Source: an uncultured Hungatella sp. (GTDB lineage Bacteria; Bacillota; Clostridia; Lachnospirales; Lachnospiraceae). Taken from it: 64,000 bases of DNA. The stretch's first letter is position 1, and each line of letters starts with the position of its first letter. Made by a program: the position numbers and the translations under genes. Positions 26,567-34,303 of the stretch are shown in pieces. The DNA is taken from contig CAJUEJ010000026.1 of NCBI GenBank assembly GCA_910585435.1, positions 1-64,000 of the forward strand, written 5' to 3'. The notes beneath the pieces were generated by a model. It worked only from the letters and a program-made list of their open reading frames with translations, was not told where the DNA came from and searched no databases.

Positions 26567-27470
26567 CGGTTATGTATCGGAAGAAGCCCGCGAAAAGATT
26601 AATCGTGCAATTATAGAATTGAATTATACTCCCAATGAACTGGCAAGGAATCTGTTTAAAAAGCGTACCGGCATTGTAGCCATCCTGGTTCCTGATTTGT
26701 CCCACCCTTTTTTCTGTGAATTTACCAAATACTGCGAAATTGAGCTGTATAAAAACGGATACAAAACAATGGTGTGCAATACCATTCAGGAGAGCAACCG
26801 GGAAAGAGATTATATTGACATGCTGAACCGCCATATGGTAGATGGAATCATCACCGGCGTTCACTCCTTAGATATGCAGGAATATCTTAATCTGAATCAT
26901 CCGATTCTGGCCCTGGATCGTTATATCGGAGATAAAATCCCGCTTATCGGTTCTGACCACCAAAAAGGAGGTATGATGGCCGCTGAGCTTTTTCTTCAAA
27001 GAGGCTGCCGCCATGTGGTGCAGGTAAGAACCTATGCCATGGTCCCTACACCGGCACACGACCGTCATACTTCTCTTCAAACCTATTTGACGCTTCATGG
27101 AGTACGTGTAGATACAATAGAATTGGAATGGAATCATTTTGATTTTCCCTACTTTGCCCGGATAGCTGCTGAAATCTTCGACAAATACCCGGATATGGAC
27201 GGAATGTTCGGATCCGATTTTGCGGCTATTGCTGTTTTGAAAGAGGCTCAGAAACGAAATGTAAAAATCCCAGAAGAGCTTAAAATCATAGCCTACGACG
27301 GAACCTATATTACAGATGCGATTTCCCCCGCACTGACAGTCATTGTCCAGCCGATTGAACTTCTTGCCAGACATTCCGTAGAGTATATCCTTCGTATGAT
27401 TGCCGGATATCCCATAGATCATAAAAGGCTTACGTTAGATGTATCCTTAAAGATGGGAAACACTGCCTGA
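26559..27470 (+). pseudogene. LacI-family transcriptional regulator, 5'-truncated
   Basis: The frame reads NETGYVSEEAREKINRAIIE and continues through the sugar-binding domain (TGIVAILVPDLSHPFFCEF) to a normal C-terminus. About 25 N-terminal residues, with the first helices of the DNA-binding HTH, are absent and there is no start codon or binding site. A TTG at 26619 could start a protein lacking DNA binding. It would have repressed the adjacent GH32/transport operon. The break coincides with the broken GH32 gene on the other strand. Confidence 0.85.
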
Positions 27471-27525
27471 ATAGCTTATGGACAGAGAAGGGCCAACTGC
27501 AAAGACAGATGGAGGAGAAAAAATT

Positions 27526-27930
27526 ATGTGCCAGATTGCAATTAACATACCTAACGAAGTCTTGTTTGATACTAAAATGAATCAGGAGGAAGCAAATCGG
27601 TTTGCGCGGTGTGCCGTGGCGCTGGGATATTATACTCAGCGCAGAGTATCTATCGGGTATTGCGCCCAAATAGCAGGAATGACAAAAGAAGAAATTTCTT
27701 CTGAACCCCTGCTTATAGCTTTCCTTTGCCTCCCGTATCCAATGCTCTGTCTGCACTTTTTTATAAAACGGGATTCCTTCCTCCTGGCTCCTCTCTTCCA
27801 GCACAGCCTTCACCGCCTCATATCCCTGCTCTCTTCATGCTTCCTCACATATTCCCAAAGGATATCTGCCAGTCCCTCCGGCTCCACGATTTTCAATACT
27901 GTATATTCAAACATCCTTCAGTCCAGATAA
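27526..27930 (+). pseudogene. Truncated copy of the UPF0175 antitoxin gene
   Basis: From 27526 to about 27690 the sequence is a close copy of the antitoxin gene at 20479, with around ten base differences in 165. It encodes the same first 53 residues except R for K. After MTKEE the homology stops and the frame continues into unrelated sequence, without the C-terminal part that would contact a toxin. Its binding site (GGAGGAG) is intact. No DUF3368 toxin follows. Confidence 0.8.
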
Positions 27931-28057
27931 GGCAGGATTACCCGGCATACCGCTTCCTCTCCGATTACCCGGCAAAAATATTGAACTGCTCTGTCCCGAA
28001 CCAGTTCCGTCCCCTCTGGATCCACTGCTATTTTCCGAATACGGTCTGCGCATGCTC
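27697..28057 (-). pseudogene. Decayed gene fragments of unknown family
   Basis: On the minus strand one frame reads ADRIRKIAVDPEGTELVRDR and on to a stop at about 27921. Next begins MFEYTVLKIVEPEGLADILW (start 27914), which needs one frameshift near 27815 to continue as EAVKAVLEERSQEEGIPFYK up to the antitoxin copy. These look like the end of one small gene and the body of a second, both interrupted. I do not recognise the families. Confidence 0.4.
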
Positions 28058-28135
28058 GCGCTACGTGAAAAGCGTAGCGGTACGTAAGGCGCTAAAAGAC
28101 AGCGCCGAAGTACCGACGGTCTTCGAGTACCCTGG
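28046..28135. repeat. Structured intergenic element with stacked palindromes
   Basis: CGCTACG (28059-28065) pairs with CGTAGCG (28073-28079). GGTAC (28079-28083) pairs with GTACC (28110-28114) enclosing GGCGCT/AGCGCC (28088-28093, 28101-28106). A further GTAC...GTAC pair follows. It looks like a dispersed palindromic element or the end of a structured RNA. No second copy was noticed in this window. Confidence 0.45.
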
Positions 28136-28211
28136 AGAAAACAACATAAGTCCCTCGCCTGGCGGACCTTAACGAAACAACATTATCTATGAACAATCCC
28201 CCATAAAAGTG

Positions 28212-28242
28212 AAAAAACGACCGGCATGCCAAAACATGCCGG
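28212..28242 (-). terminator. Intrinsic terminator of the ApbE-FMN-PyrK/PyrD operon
   Basis: CCGGCATG (28221-28228) pairs with CATGCCGG (28235-28242) around a six-base loop. On the minus strand it is followed by CGTTTTTT. It lies 30 bases after the PyrD-like stop. Confidence 0.88.
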
Positions 28243-28271
28243 CCAAAATTAGTCTATTAAGAGAAACAGCC

Positions 28272-29177
28272 TTACGACACCGCACATCCCCGGATCTCAT
28301 CCAGAGATTTAATACCTAATTCCTCTGTCAGCCTTTCCAGATCCTTAAGAAGCTCCATCATGAAATCCGGCCTTGTCAGGTTTGCGGATCCCACCTGTAC
28401 TGCAAAAGCTCCAAGCATAATATATTCCATCACATCCTCAGCGCAGGTAATCCCGCCCGCACCGATCACCGGAATATGGAACACAGAGGCAGCCTCCCTT
28501 AAACGGCTGAGAGCCAGCGGCTTAATCCCAGGCCCAAAGTATCCTCCGCCCTGAACCTTCCTGGTACGGATATCTACTGCACAGCCGTCTACGCAGTTAA
28601 AAGGTACAAACATATCCACCCCTCCGTCCTCCAATACCTGAGCCATAGGAGCCATAGGATAGATCCCCCCAGGAGCCTTGGCTATCAAAAGCTTCTCCCC
28701 AGCCGCCTTCCGTGCCTCCAAAATCAGCTTTTTAAACATTTCCGGGTTCTGATAATAAGGCGGCTGGGGACTGGCATAAGGACAATTTAAATTGATTTCC
28801 ACAGCCATAATTTTTTCTTCTTTAGCAGCCAATGCTACAGATTCCGCCATTTCTTCTATGGATCTTGCCTTAATATCTATAATCACCGGAGCGCTGCCCT
28901 CTGGCAAAAGGGGAAGGACTTCACGAATAAAGGTTGCCACCCCCATATTGTTTGGTCCAAAGCTGCTTAAATACCCATGAGGCACCATCAAAAACTTATT
29001 GATCCCATTAGGGCTTCCGTCTTCTTTCAGCATGGAATTGGGAATCAATGCCCCTAATTTTTCCAGATCTACAAAATCCTTATACTCAAGAATATTCCCA
29101 AAGCTTCCGGGTGCAGTCATCAACGGATTTTTCAGACGGATTTCACGGCCTTTTACATTACATGTCACATGCATCAT
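28272..29177 (-). CDS. PyrD-like (dihydroorotate dehydrogenase family) FMN oxidoreductase
   Basis: A 301-residue TIM-barrel flavoenzyme. Family landmarks are LKNPLMTAPGSFG at the N-terminus, VEINLNCPY in the middle, GGGYFGPGIKPLALSRLRE, and the phosphate-binding IPVIGAGGITCAEDVMEYIM plus GAFAVQVGSA. The usual NxSCPN motif is NLNCPY: the Cys is kept, but the Asn that contacts orotate in class 1 enzymes is Tyr, so another substrate is likely. It sits last in an operon with a PyrK-like subunit, an FMN-binding protein and ApbE, with no pyr genes nearby. The start follows AAGGGGGGAACAAAGA. The substrate is unknown. Confidence 0.85.
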   Translation of the reverse strand: MMHVTCNVKGREIRLKNPLMTAPGSFGNILEYKDFVDLEKLGALIPNSMLKEDGSPNGINKFLMVPHGYLSSFGPNNMGVATFIREVLPLLPEGSAPVIIDIKARSIEEMAESVALAAKEEKIMAVEINLNCPYASPQPPYYQNPEMFKKLILEARKAAGEKLLIAKAPGGIYPMAPMAQVLEDGGVDMFVPFNCVDGCAVDIRTRKVQGGGYFGPGIKPLALSRLREAASVFHIPVIGAGGITCAEDVMEYIMLGAFAVQVGSANLTRPDFMMELLKDLERLTEELGIKSLDEIRGCAVS

Positions 29178-29191
29178 TCTTTGTTCCCCCC

Positions 29192-29938
29192 TTAGATAAA
29201 ATGTGCCAGGAATTTTTGGCCTTTTTTATAGTCAATGGTTTCAACAGGAAGGAATGGCCCATTCTGGCAAACCGGAATTCCCTGGCCTTCCCCGTGGATA
29301 TAACAGCCTCTGCATGCGCCGATTCCACATCCAACCTTAACCCCGGTAAAGATCATGGTTCTGGCACGGATGGATTCCGGTGCTTCCTCTTTCCACTGGT
29401 TTGCCAGAGCAAAAGGCAGGGCAGCCAGCCAGTCCCTATCCTCTCCCGGCTCTCCAAGCCTCTCCTCCTCCCATATCTCCTCAAGCCCGCAGACAAATCG
29501 AATCTCCCGTCCCAACCGTCTTTCCTCTCTCTCCGGCTTCCTCCCGATAATATACTGTCTGACACATCCTGGAAGTCCACGTACTACAGGCTCAACAAAC
29601 AGATATCCTGCCGGATCAGATATGGCGATATAAGGCCTTTTAATCTCCACACCTTTTCCGCATGGCCCCCACAGGGTCAGCATTTCACAGACAGAAACCT
29701 CCCACAGAGGACTTCTCTGATGTATGTAAACCAGGAACCCATCCCGTCTCTTCTCCTGGATCATAAGAGGGGACGGCCACGGGAATTCCTTCTTTTTTCT
29801 GGCAGCCATCACATACTGTCCCGGAGCATAATCTGGGGCGGTCCAGGCAATCTCCGCTTCCTTCCAGCACATCCCGTCTGCCCCGATAAATTCCCGGCAG
29901 GAAAGAACCGTGGCTTCTCTTACCTCAATCCTTGCCAT
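29192..29938 (-). CDS. Divergent PyrK-like [2Fe-2S] electron-transfer subunit
   Basis: A 248-residue protein. The C-terminus has CGIGACRGCYIHGEGQGIPVC-type spacing (C-x4-C-x2-C-x11-C), the [2Fe-2S] site of PyrK. The N-terminal barrel keeps the APGQYVM and WGPCGKGVEI motifs of the FNR-like FAD domain. The nucleotide-binding part is atypical: the Gly-rich GGG(I/V)G(V/I)APL loop is replaced by AISDPAGYLFVEP. This suggests weak or no NAD(P)H binding; electrons may come from the flavinylated protein encoded upstream. The ATG at 29938 follows AAAGGAGG and overlaps the upstream gene by 14 bases. Confidence 0.78.
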   Translation of the reverse strand: MARIEVREATVLSCREFIGADGMCWKEAEIAWTAPDYAPGQYVMAARKKKEFPWPSPLMIQEKRRDGFLVYIHQRSPLWEVSVCEMLTLWGPCGKGVEIKRPYIAISDPAGYLFVEPVVRGLPGCVRQYIIGRKPEREERRLGREIRFVCGLEEIWEEERLGEPGEDRDWLAALPFALANQWKEEAPESIRARTMIFTGVKVGCGIGACRGCYIHGEGQGIPVCQNGPFLPVETIDYKKGQKFLAHFI

Positions 29939-30884
29939 GTCCTGCACCTCCTTTCCATAAAGGACTGTCCTCCATCTCCTTCTTCAGCTTCCCGGCCAGA
30001 TACAGATAATTGTCGTAGGACGGATAGCGGACCGGCCCTCCATTCCGGATAGGATCCGCAAAAGGCTGATCCGTATCCCACATGACTCCCTGATTCTCCC
30101 CGTCCAGATAGGGGAGGCCGTCAATATTAAGGAGATCCTGGGTTTCTATCACCCGCTTTTCCAGCAGATCCATCAATGTCTTAAAATTAATGTTCCACAC
30201 ATGTCTGTCCCACCCTCTTGGAAAGGGATCCTGGTAGCAGGGGGAATGATACTTGGATTGCTTGTAATACCTTTTCAATTCCGGAAAACGGATATCCGCC
30301 TGATGATCCCCAAACACTTCATCATAATGGCAGGAAATAATGTTCCCATCCTCCACAACCACCTGAAGCCAGCCGGTAATCCCATATCCGAAATCTTCCG
30401 CTATTCCAAAATACTTTTTAGGGGAGGGTTCTTTCATCTGCACAGCAATCTCCGATGCCATGGGAAGCATATTTTTCATGCTTCCGGAAGCCCCGGTCAG
30501 CACCTGAAATTCTCCCTCCAGAGACTGACGCTCCAGAATCTGCGCTTCCACATGGAGCATCCCGTCTGCCAGCACAACACCCCCTTCCCTTAACCGTTCT
30601 TTTGAGGACTGCCAGATGCCATAATCGGAGCGCCTTTTATCCTTTCCGGTAAAATACTGGTTATAGTAGGCTTCCATGGCTGTCTCATTAAATTCCACAA
30701 ACAAGATCTTCCCCTGGCTGCACACCACTTCCAGCCTTCCCATATGCCCCCGCACATCCCCCGCTCCTCCAAATTCCTTTTCAGCCCGATAATAATCTCC
30801 GGCTATAAATCCCAGAGGCGGCTGGATCGTATACTTAAGCCAGTCCACTTCTTTCCTTTGGTTCCATTCCACAATCTCTCTCAT
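29925..30884 (-). CDS. Cytosolic FMN-binding-domain protein, probable ApbE substrate
   Basis: A 319-residue protein without a signal peptide or membrane segment. An FMN_bind-like domain (about residues 25-150) has GRLEVVCSQGKILFVEFNE followed, some 90 residues later, by the flavinylation-type motif LTGASGS; the hydroxyl residue after GA would carry phosphodiester-linked FMN. A second, related domain (GWLQVVVEDGNIISCHYDEV) lacks that motif. The start ATG follows GGAGGATAATTAC, four bases after the ApbE stop. ApbE upstream and PyrK/PyrD-like genes downstream imply an electron shuttle inside the cell. The family name is my reading; a profile search would settle it. Confidence 0.65.
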   Translation of the reverse strand: MREIVEWNQRKEVDWLKYTIQPPLGFIAGDYYRAEKEFGGAGDVRGHMGRLEVVCSQGKILFVEFNETAMEAYYNQYFTGKDKRRSDYGIWQSSKERLREGGVVLADGMLHVEAQILERQSLEGEFQVLTGASGSMKNMLPMASEIAVQMKEPSPKKYFGIAEDFGYGITGWLQVVVEDGNIISCHYDEVFGDHQADIRFPELKRYYKQSKYHSPCYQDPFPRGWDRHVWNINFKTLMDLLEKRVIETQDLLNIDGLPYLDGENQGVMWDTDQPFADPIRNGGPVRYPSYDNYLYLAGKLKKEMEDSPLWKGGAGHGKD

Positions 30885-30888
30885 GTAA

Positions 30889-31845
30889 TTATCCTCCATA
30901 TTGATTCCATATTTTCGCGCCTTCTGATAAAATCAGTTTTTCTTCTGTCTGAGCCACATATTCCAAAACCACATAGTCCCTCAGCCGCCTTGCCACTTCT
31001 TCCCCTTTTTCCAGCCCCAGTACAAAAAATGCTGTTGACATCAGATCCGTAATCAGAGGATTATCTGAAATAATACTGACACTTTTTATGCCGGTATCTG
31101 CCGGCCTTCCCCTCACTGGATCCAGAATATGCCAGTAAGCTTTCCCCTCCTTGCGGAAATACCGTTCATATCCGGCGGAGGTGGCGATCCCCAGATTGGA
31201 AAAGCACAGAGAGGCCAGACACTTTCCTTTTTCTTCCCAGGGAGCCTGTATCCCCACCCGCCACCCCTCTTTCCCGGTTCCCTCCGGATTTTCTCCCAGC
31301 AAAAACATATTCCCCCCGTAGTTAATCAAAGCGGAGCTTACACCAGCTTTTTGAAGCACTTGAAGCACCTGCCCTATGGCATACCCCTTTCCAAACCCGC
31401 CTCCGTCAATTTCCATACCCGGAACCTGAATGATGACAGAATAATCCGTTTCCCAAAAATCCACCTTCTGATAGCCACATGCAGCCAGGGAACTTTCAAT
31501 CTCCTTCTCCCGGGGCACAGCCGGATCCTCTGCTGTAAAATCCCACAGCCCCACCAGCTTCCCTACCGTCGCGTCAAACGCCCCGTCACACAGCCTGGAA
31601 AAACGCCATACAGACTGCAAAAGAAAAAACAATTCCTTTGATAAGGGATAGGGAACTTTTGGACAATAGTTTTGATTCAGCCTGGATAATTCTGATCGAT
31701 TATCATAACGGTTCAGCATGTTTTGTATATCCAGGGATCTCTGCTCACATGCATCCAGCACCCCGGTAACATCCCCGGAATAATCATAAAGAACTACTTC
31801 GCATACTGTATTGTATAAAAACATTCTTCGGCCCACTGCCCTCAT
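30889..31845 (-). CDS. apbE: FAD:protein FMN transferase (ApbE), cytosolic form
   Basis: A 318-residue ApbE protein that moves FMN from FAD onto a Ser/Thr of a target protein using Mg. Landmarks are DGGGFGKGYAIGQVL, NYGGNMFLLGE, HILDPVRGRPAD and the metal-binding TDLMSTAFFVLGLEKG. Many ApbE proteins are exported lipoproteins; this one starts MRAVGRRMFLYNTVCEV and has no signal peptide, so it should act on cytosolic proteins. It begins three bases after the permease stop. Its presumed target is encoded immediately downstream. Confidence 0.92.
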   Translation of the reverse strand: MRAVGRRMFLYNTVCEVVLYDYSGDVTGVLDACEQRSLDIQNMLNRYDNRSELSRLNQNYCPKVPYPLSKELFFLLQSVWRFSRLCDGAFDATVGKLVGLWDFTAEDPAVPREKEIESSLAACGYQKVDFWETDYSVIIQVPGMEIDGGGFGKGYAIGQVLQVLQKAGVSSALINYGGNMFLLGENPEGTGKEGWRVGIQAPWEEKGKCLASLCFSNLGIATSAGYERYFRKEGKAYWHILDPVRGRPADTGIKSVSIISDNPLITDLMSTAFFVLGLEKGEEVARRLRDYVVLEYVAQTEEKLILSEGAKIWNQYGG

Positions 31846-31848
31846 TTT

Positions 31849-32661
31849 CTACCCCTTTACACTTCCTGCCGTCAGTCCCTGTATCAGATGCTTTGAACCA
31901 AAACAGAACATACCCACCACCGGAATTGTAGATAAAGACAGGCACAAGATCCTGGCCGCATCATCATTTTTAAACTCCGTGCTTAAAAGAGAGATGGATA
32001 AAGGAATGGTATAGTATTTCTGGTTGGTCACCACCACTAAGGGAACCATGTAGCTGTTCCAGGACCAGAGGAACAGGATCAGGAAAATGGTAATTAGCGC
32101 CGGCTTAATAATCGGCACTACCAGCCGCACTAAAATCATCCATTCTCCGCATCCGTCAATCCGACCGCTTTCCAGCATCTCACCAGGCACAGAGCCCTCT
32201 ATGTACTGGCGCATCCAGAACACGCCAAAGGGATTGGCCACCCCGCTTATAATCATGGGAAGCAGAGAATTGGACCATCCCAAGCTTCTCATTTCAATCA
32301 CAAACCCCACCAGTCCCAGCTGAGGCGGAATAGCCAGGGCAGAGATCACCAGGAAAAACAGAATTTCCTTTCCCTTAAACTCATACTTTGCAAATGCATA
32401 GCCTGCCACTGTGGAGATGGTTACCCCTATGAGCGTATTGGAGCAAGCTACCACCAGACTGTTCCGGTAAAACAGGAAAAAATCATGTTTTAAAATATTT
32501 TTCAGATTCTCCATCAGATAATCTCCGGGAAGAAGCTTAATCCCGGTGTACAGCTGATCCGTATAATAGGTTCCCATAATCAGCATTTCATAAAATGGCA
32601 GGAGCGCAAAAACGGAAATCAGCCCCACCACTGCGTATAACAGGATTCTTTTCACCCTCAT
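31849..32661 (-). CDS. Carbohydrate ABC transporter permease (MalG type)
   Basis: A 270-residue permease with six predicted helices and the EAA loop around GEMLESGRIDGCGEWMILVR. It appears intact. The start is the ATG at 32661, or a GTG two codons later that has better spacing to AAAGGGGGGA. It sits between MalF and ApbE with only a three-base gap to ApbE, so import and flavinylation genes share a transcript. The substrate is unknown. Confidence 0.9.
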   Translation of the reverse strand: MRVKRILLYAVVGLISVFALLPFYEMLIMGTYYTDQLYTGIKLLPGDYLMENLKNILKHDFFLFYRNSLVVACSNTLIGVTISTVAGYAFAKYEFKGKEILFFLVISALAIPPQLGLVGFVIEMRSLGWSNSLLPMIISGVANPFGVFWMRQYIEGSVPGEMLESGRIDGCGEWMILVRLVVPIIKPALITIFLILFLWSWNSYMVPLVVVTNQKYYTIPLSISLLSTEFKNDDAARILCLSLSTIPVVGMFCFGSKHLIQGLTAGSVKG

Positions 32662-32670
32662 TCCCCCCTT

Positions 32671-33555
32671 TTAATCTTTTTCCCGGAATAAGCGGACCAG
32701 CAGCCCGGACAACACTGTCACCAGCAGGAAAAAAAGATAGGCAATGGCCGATCCGTAGCCGAACTCAAAATTCAGGAAACTGGCCTCGTAAAACCGTACC
32801 ATCATGGTCAGCACCGATCTTGCAGGGCCTCCCAGAGGCTGATTCATACCGGAAAACAGAAGCTGGGGCCCGTCAAACAGATTCAGTACTCCGATCATGC
32901 TTGTGGTAATGGTAAAAGCAAAGATAGGCCTCAGCAAGGGTACAGTAATATAGCGGAAGCTTTTTAACCAGCTTGCTCCGTCCATTCTGGCCGCCTCATA
33001 AAGTTCCTCCGGTATGGTGGACAATCCAGCCATATACATAATCATGGCATACCCATAATTTTTCCAGACCTCCATCACCGCCACCACAATCCTGGTAGGC
33101 CAGCCTTTTCCCAGCCAATAGACAGACTGAATTCCAAACAGGTTCAGCACACCGTTAACAATCCCGTTCTTCCAGTCAAACATCAGCTGGAAGATAATGG
33201 CCAGAGCCACCGAAGTGGTGATATAGGGAAGAAAATTCACTAACTGGAATCCTCCCCTTACCCTGCTGCCCACAAAATCCTTCAAAAGGCATGCCATCAA
33301 AAGCCCCATGAAAACCTGCCCCGGTATGATGAGCGCTGTCAAAAGCAAGGTATTTTTCAAGGATACAAAGAAAAATGAGTCTTTTGTCAGCGCCCGGACA
33401 TAATTAGCCAGCCCTGTAAATTCTTTTGCCGCCGAAATTCCATTCCAGCTGGTAAAGCTGATAAAAAAAGAAAAGACAATAGGGAAGATATGAAACGCTG
33501 CAAATGCTGCAAAATAAGGTAAAATCATAAAATAAGGGGCAAGCTTCCTTTTCAT
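32671..33555 (-). CDS. Carbohydrate ABC transporter permease (MalF type)
   Basis: A 294-residue six-helix permease (MKRKLAPYFMILPYFAAFAA start) with the EAA loop PEELYEAARMDGASWLKSFR. It is the partner of the MalG-type gene nine bases downstream. The coding region is intact, although the binding-protein gene just upstream is truncated. No dedicated ATPase is present, as usual for CUT1 transporters that share MsmK/UgpC-type ATPases. Confidence 0.9.
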   Translation of the reverse strand: MKRKLAPYFMILPYFAAFAAFHIFPIVFSFFISFTSWNGISAAKEFTGLANYVRALTKDSFFFVSLKNTLLLTALIIPGQVFMGLLMACLLKDFVGSRVRGGFQLVNFLPYITTSVALAIIFQLMFDWKNGIVNGVLNLFGIQSVYWLGKGWPTRIVVAVMEVWKNYGYAMIMYMAGLSTIPEELYEAARMDGASWLKSFRYITVPLLRPIFAFTITTSMIGVLNLFDGPQLLFSGMNQPLGGPARSVLTMMVRFYEASFLNFEFGYGSAIAYLFFLLVTVLSGLLVRLFREKD

Positions 33556-33559
33556 TATA

Positions 33560-34201
33560 TCAGTCCTCTTTCATTAATTCTGGATGCTTATTCACTAACT
33601 CCTCCACCATGGTTTTTGTAATTTCATCGGCAGTTATATCACCGCCGGATGCATTGATGGTTTTTACTGCCAGAGCATAAGAGTCTTCAAAATCCTGGTC
33701 ATAGTTGTTCAAAGGCCTTACACCCTTAATATTTTTGGCGGTTTCGGCAAACACCTTCCACACATCCTGATCATGGAAAAACGGGTCTTTTTGACTGTAA
33801 AACTCCGGATCTTCATAGGCAGCCTTCAACGGAATCAGGGAGCTTTTATAATCGCGGATCAGTGCCCCGCCTTCCATAGTACTCTGGAAGAATTTTATAT
33901 ACGCAGCCGCCCCTTCCTTGTTCTTTGCTCCTTTAGGGACTCCCATGCTGGCCGATGTGCCTGCATACCCTCCCCCTGGCGGAAGCATCAGGCCCCATCT
34001 ACCTGCCCCATCCGGATCATTTTTATAAATGATCTGGGACAGTGCCCAGGCCGGACATTCAAAGAAGATATGATCGTCCTTGCCGCAGGATGCCGCCTCT
34101 TCCGGTGAACCATAATCCAGCATATCTACGGTTTTCTTCTGCTTCATCTCAATGAGGCGTTCAAAGATGGATAAGTTATAAAATTTATGGTTAAATTTCT
34201 T
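33560..34201 (-). pseudogene. 5'-truncated sugar-binding protein gene
   Basis: Only the C-terminal lobe of a CUT1 binding protein is left. From an in-frame TAA at 34202 the frame runs NHKFYNLSIFERLIEMKQKK and on through MGVPKGAKNKEGAAAYIKFF to a normal end. The signal peptide, lipobox and N-terminal lobe (more than 200 residues) are missing. A start at 34147 is possible but has no good binding site. Upstream is directly the promoter region of the divergent regulator, so the break removed the original operon start. Confidence 0.8.
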
Positions 34202-34259
34202 TTAGCTGATAGATATTGTAAAAAATCAATATATTTTATAACTTCATTTTTATTCACTA

Positions 34260-34268
34260 TGCTATAAT
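34260..34268 (+). promoter_or_regulatory. Extended -10 promoter for the YesN-type regulator
   Basis: TGCTATAAT (34260-34268) forms an extended -10 element in very AT-rich DNA; no good -35 is present. The start codon is 35 nt downstream, after GGGGG. Confidence 0.5.
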
Positions 34269-34303
34269 TTTTTATACATTATCAAAAAGGGGGCCGAATC
34301 CGG

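Noticed and set aside
27430..27813. Minus-strand frame across the antitoxin copy as a real gene
   Set aside because: More than half of it is antisense to the antitoxin copy; only the part upstream of 27697 looks like former coding sequence.
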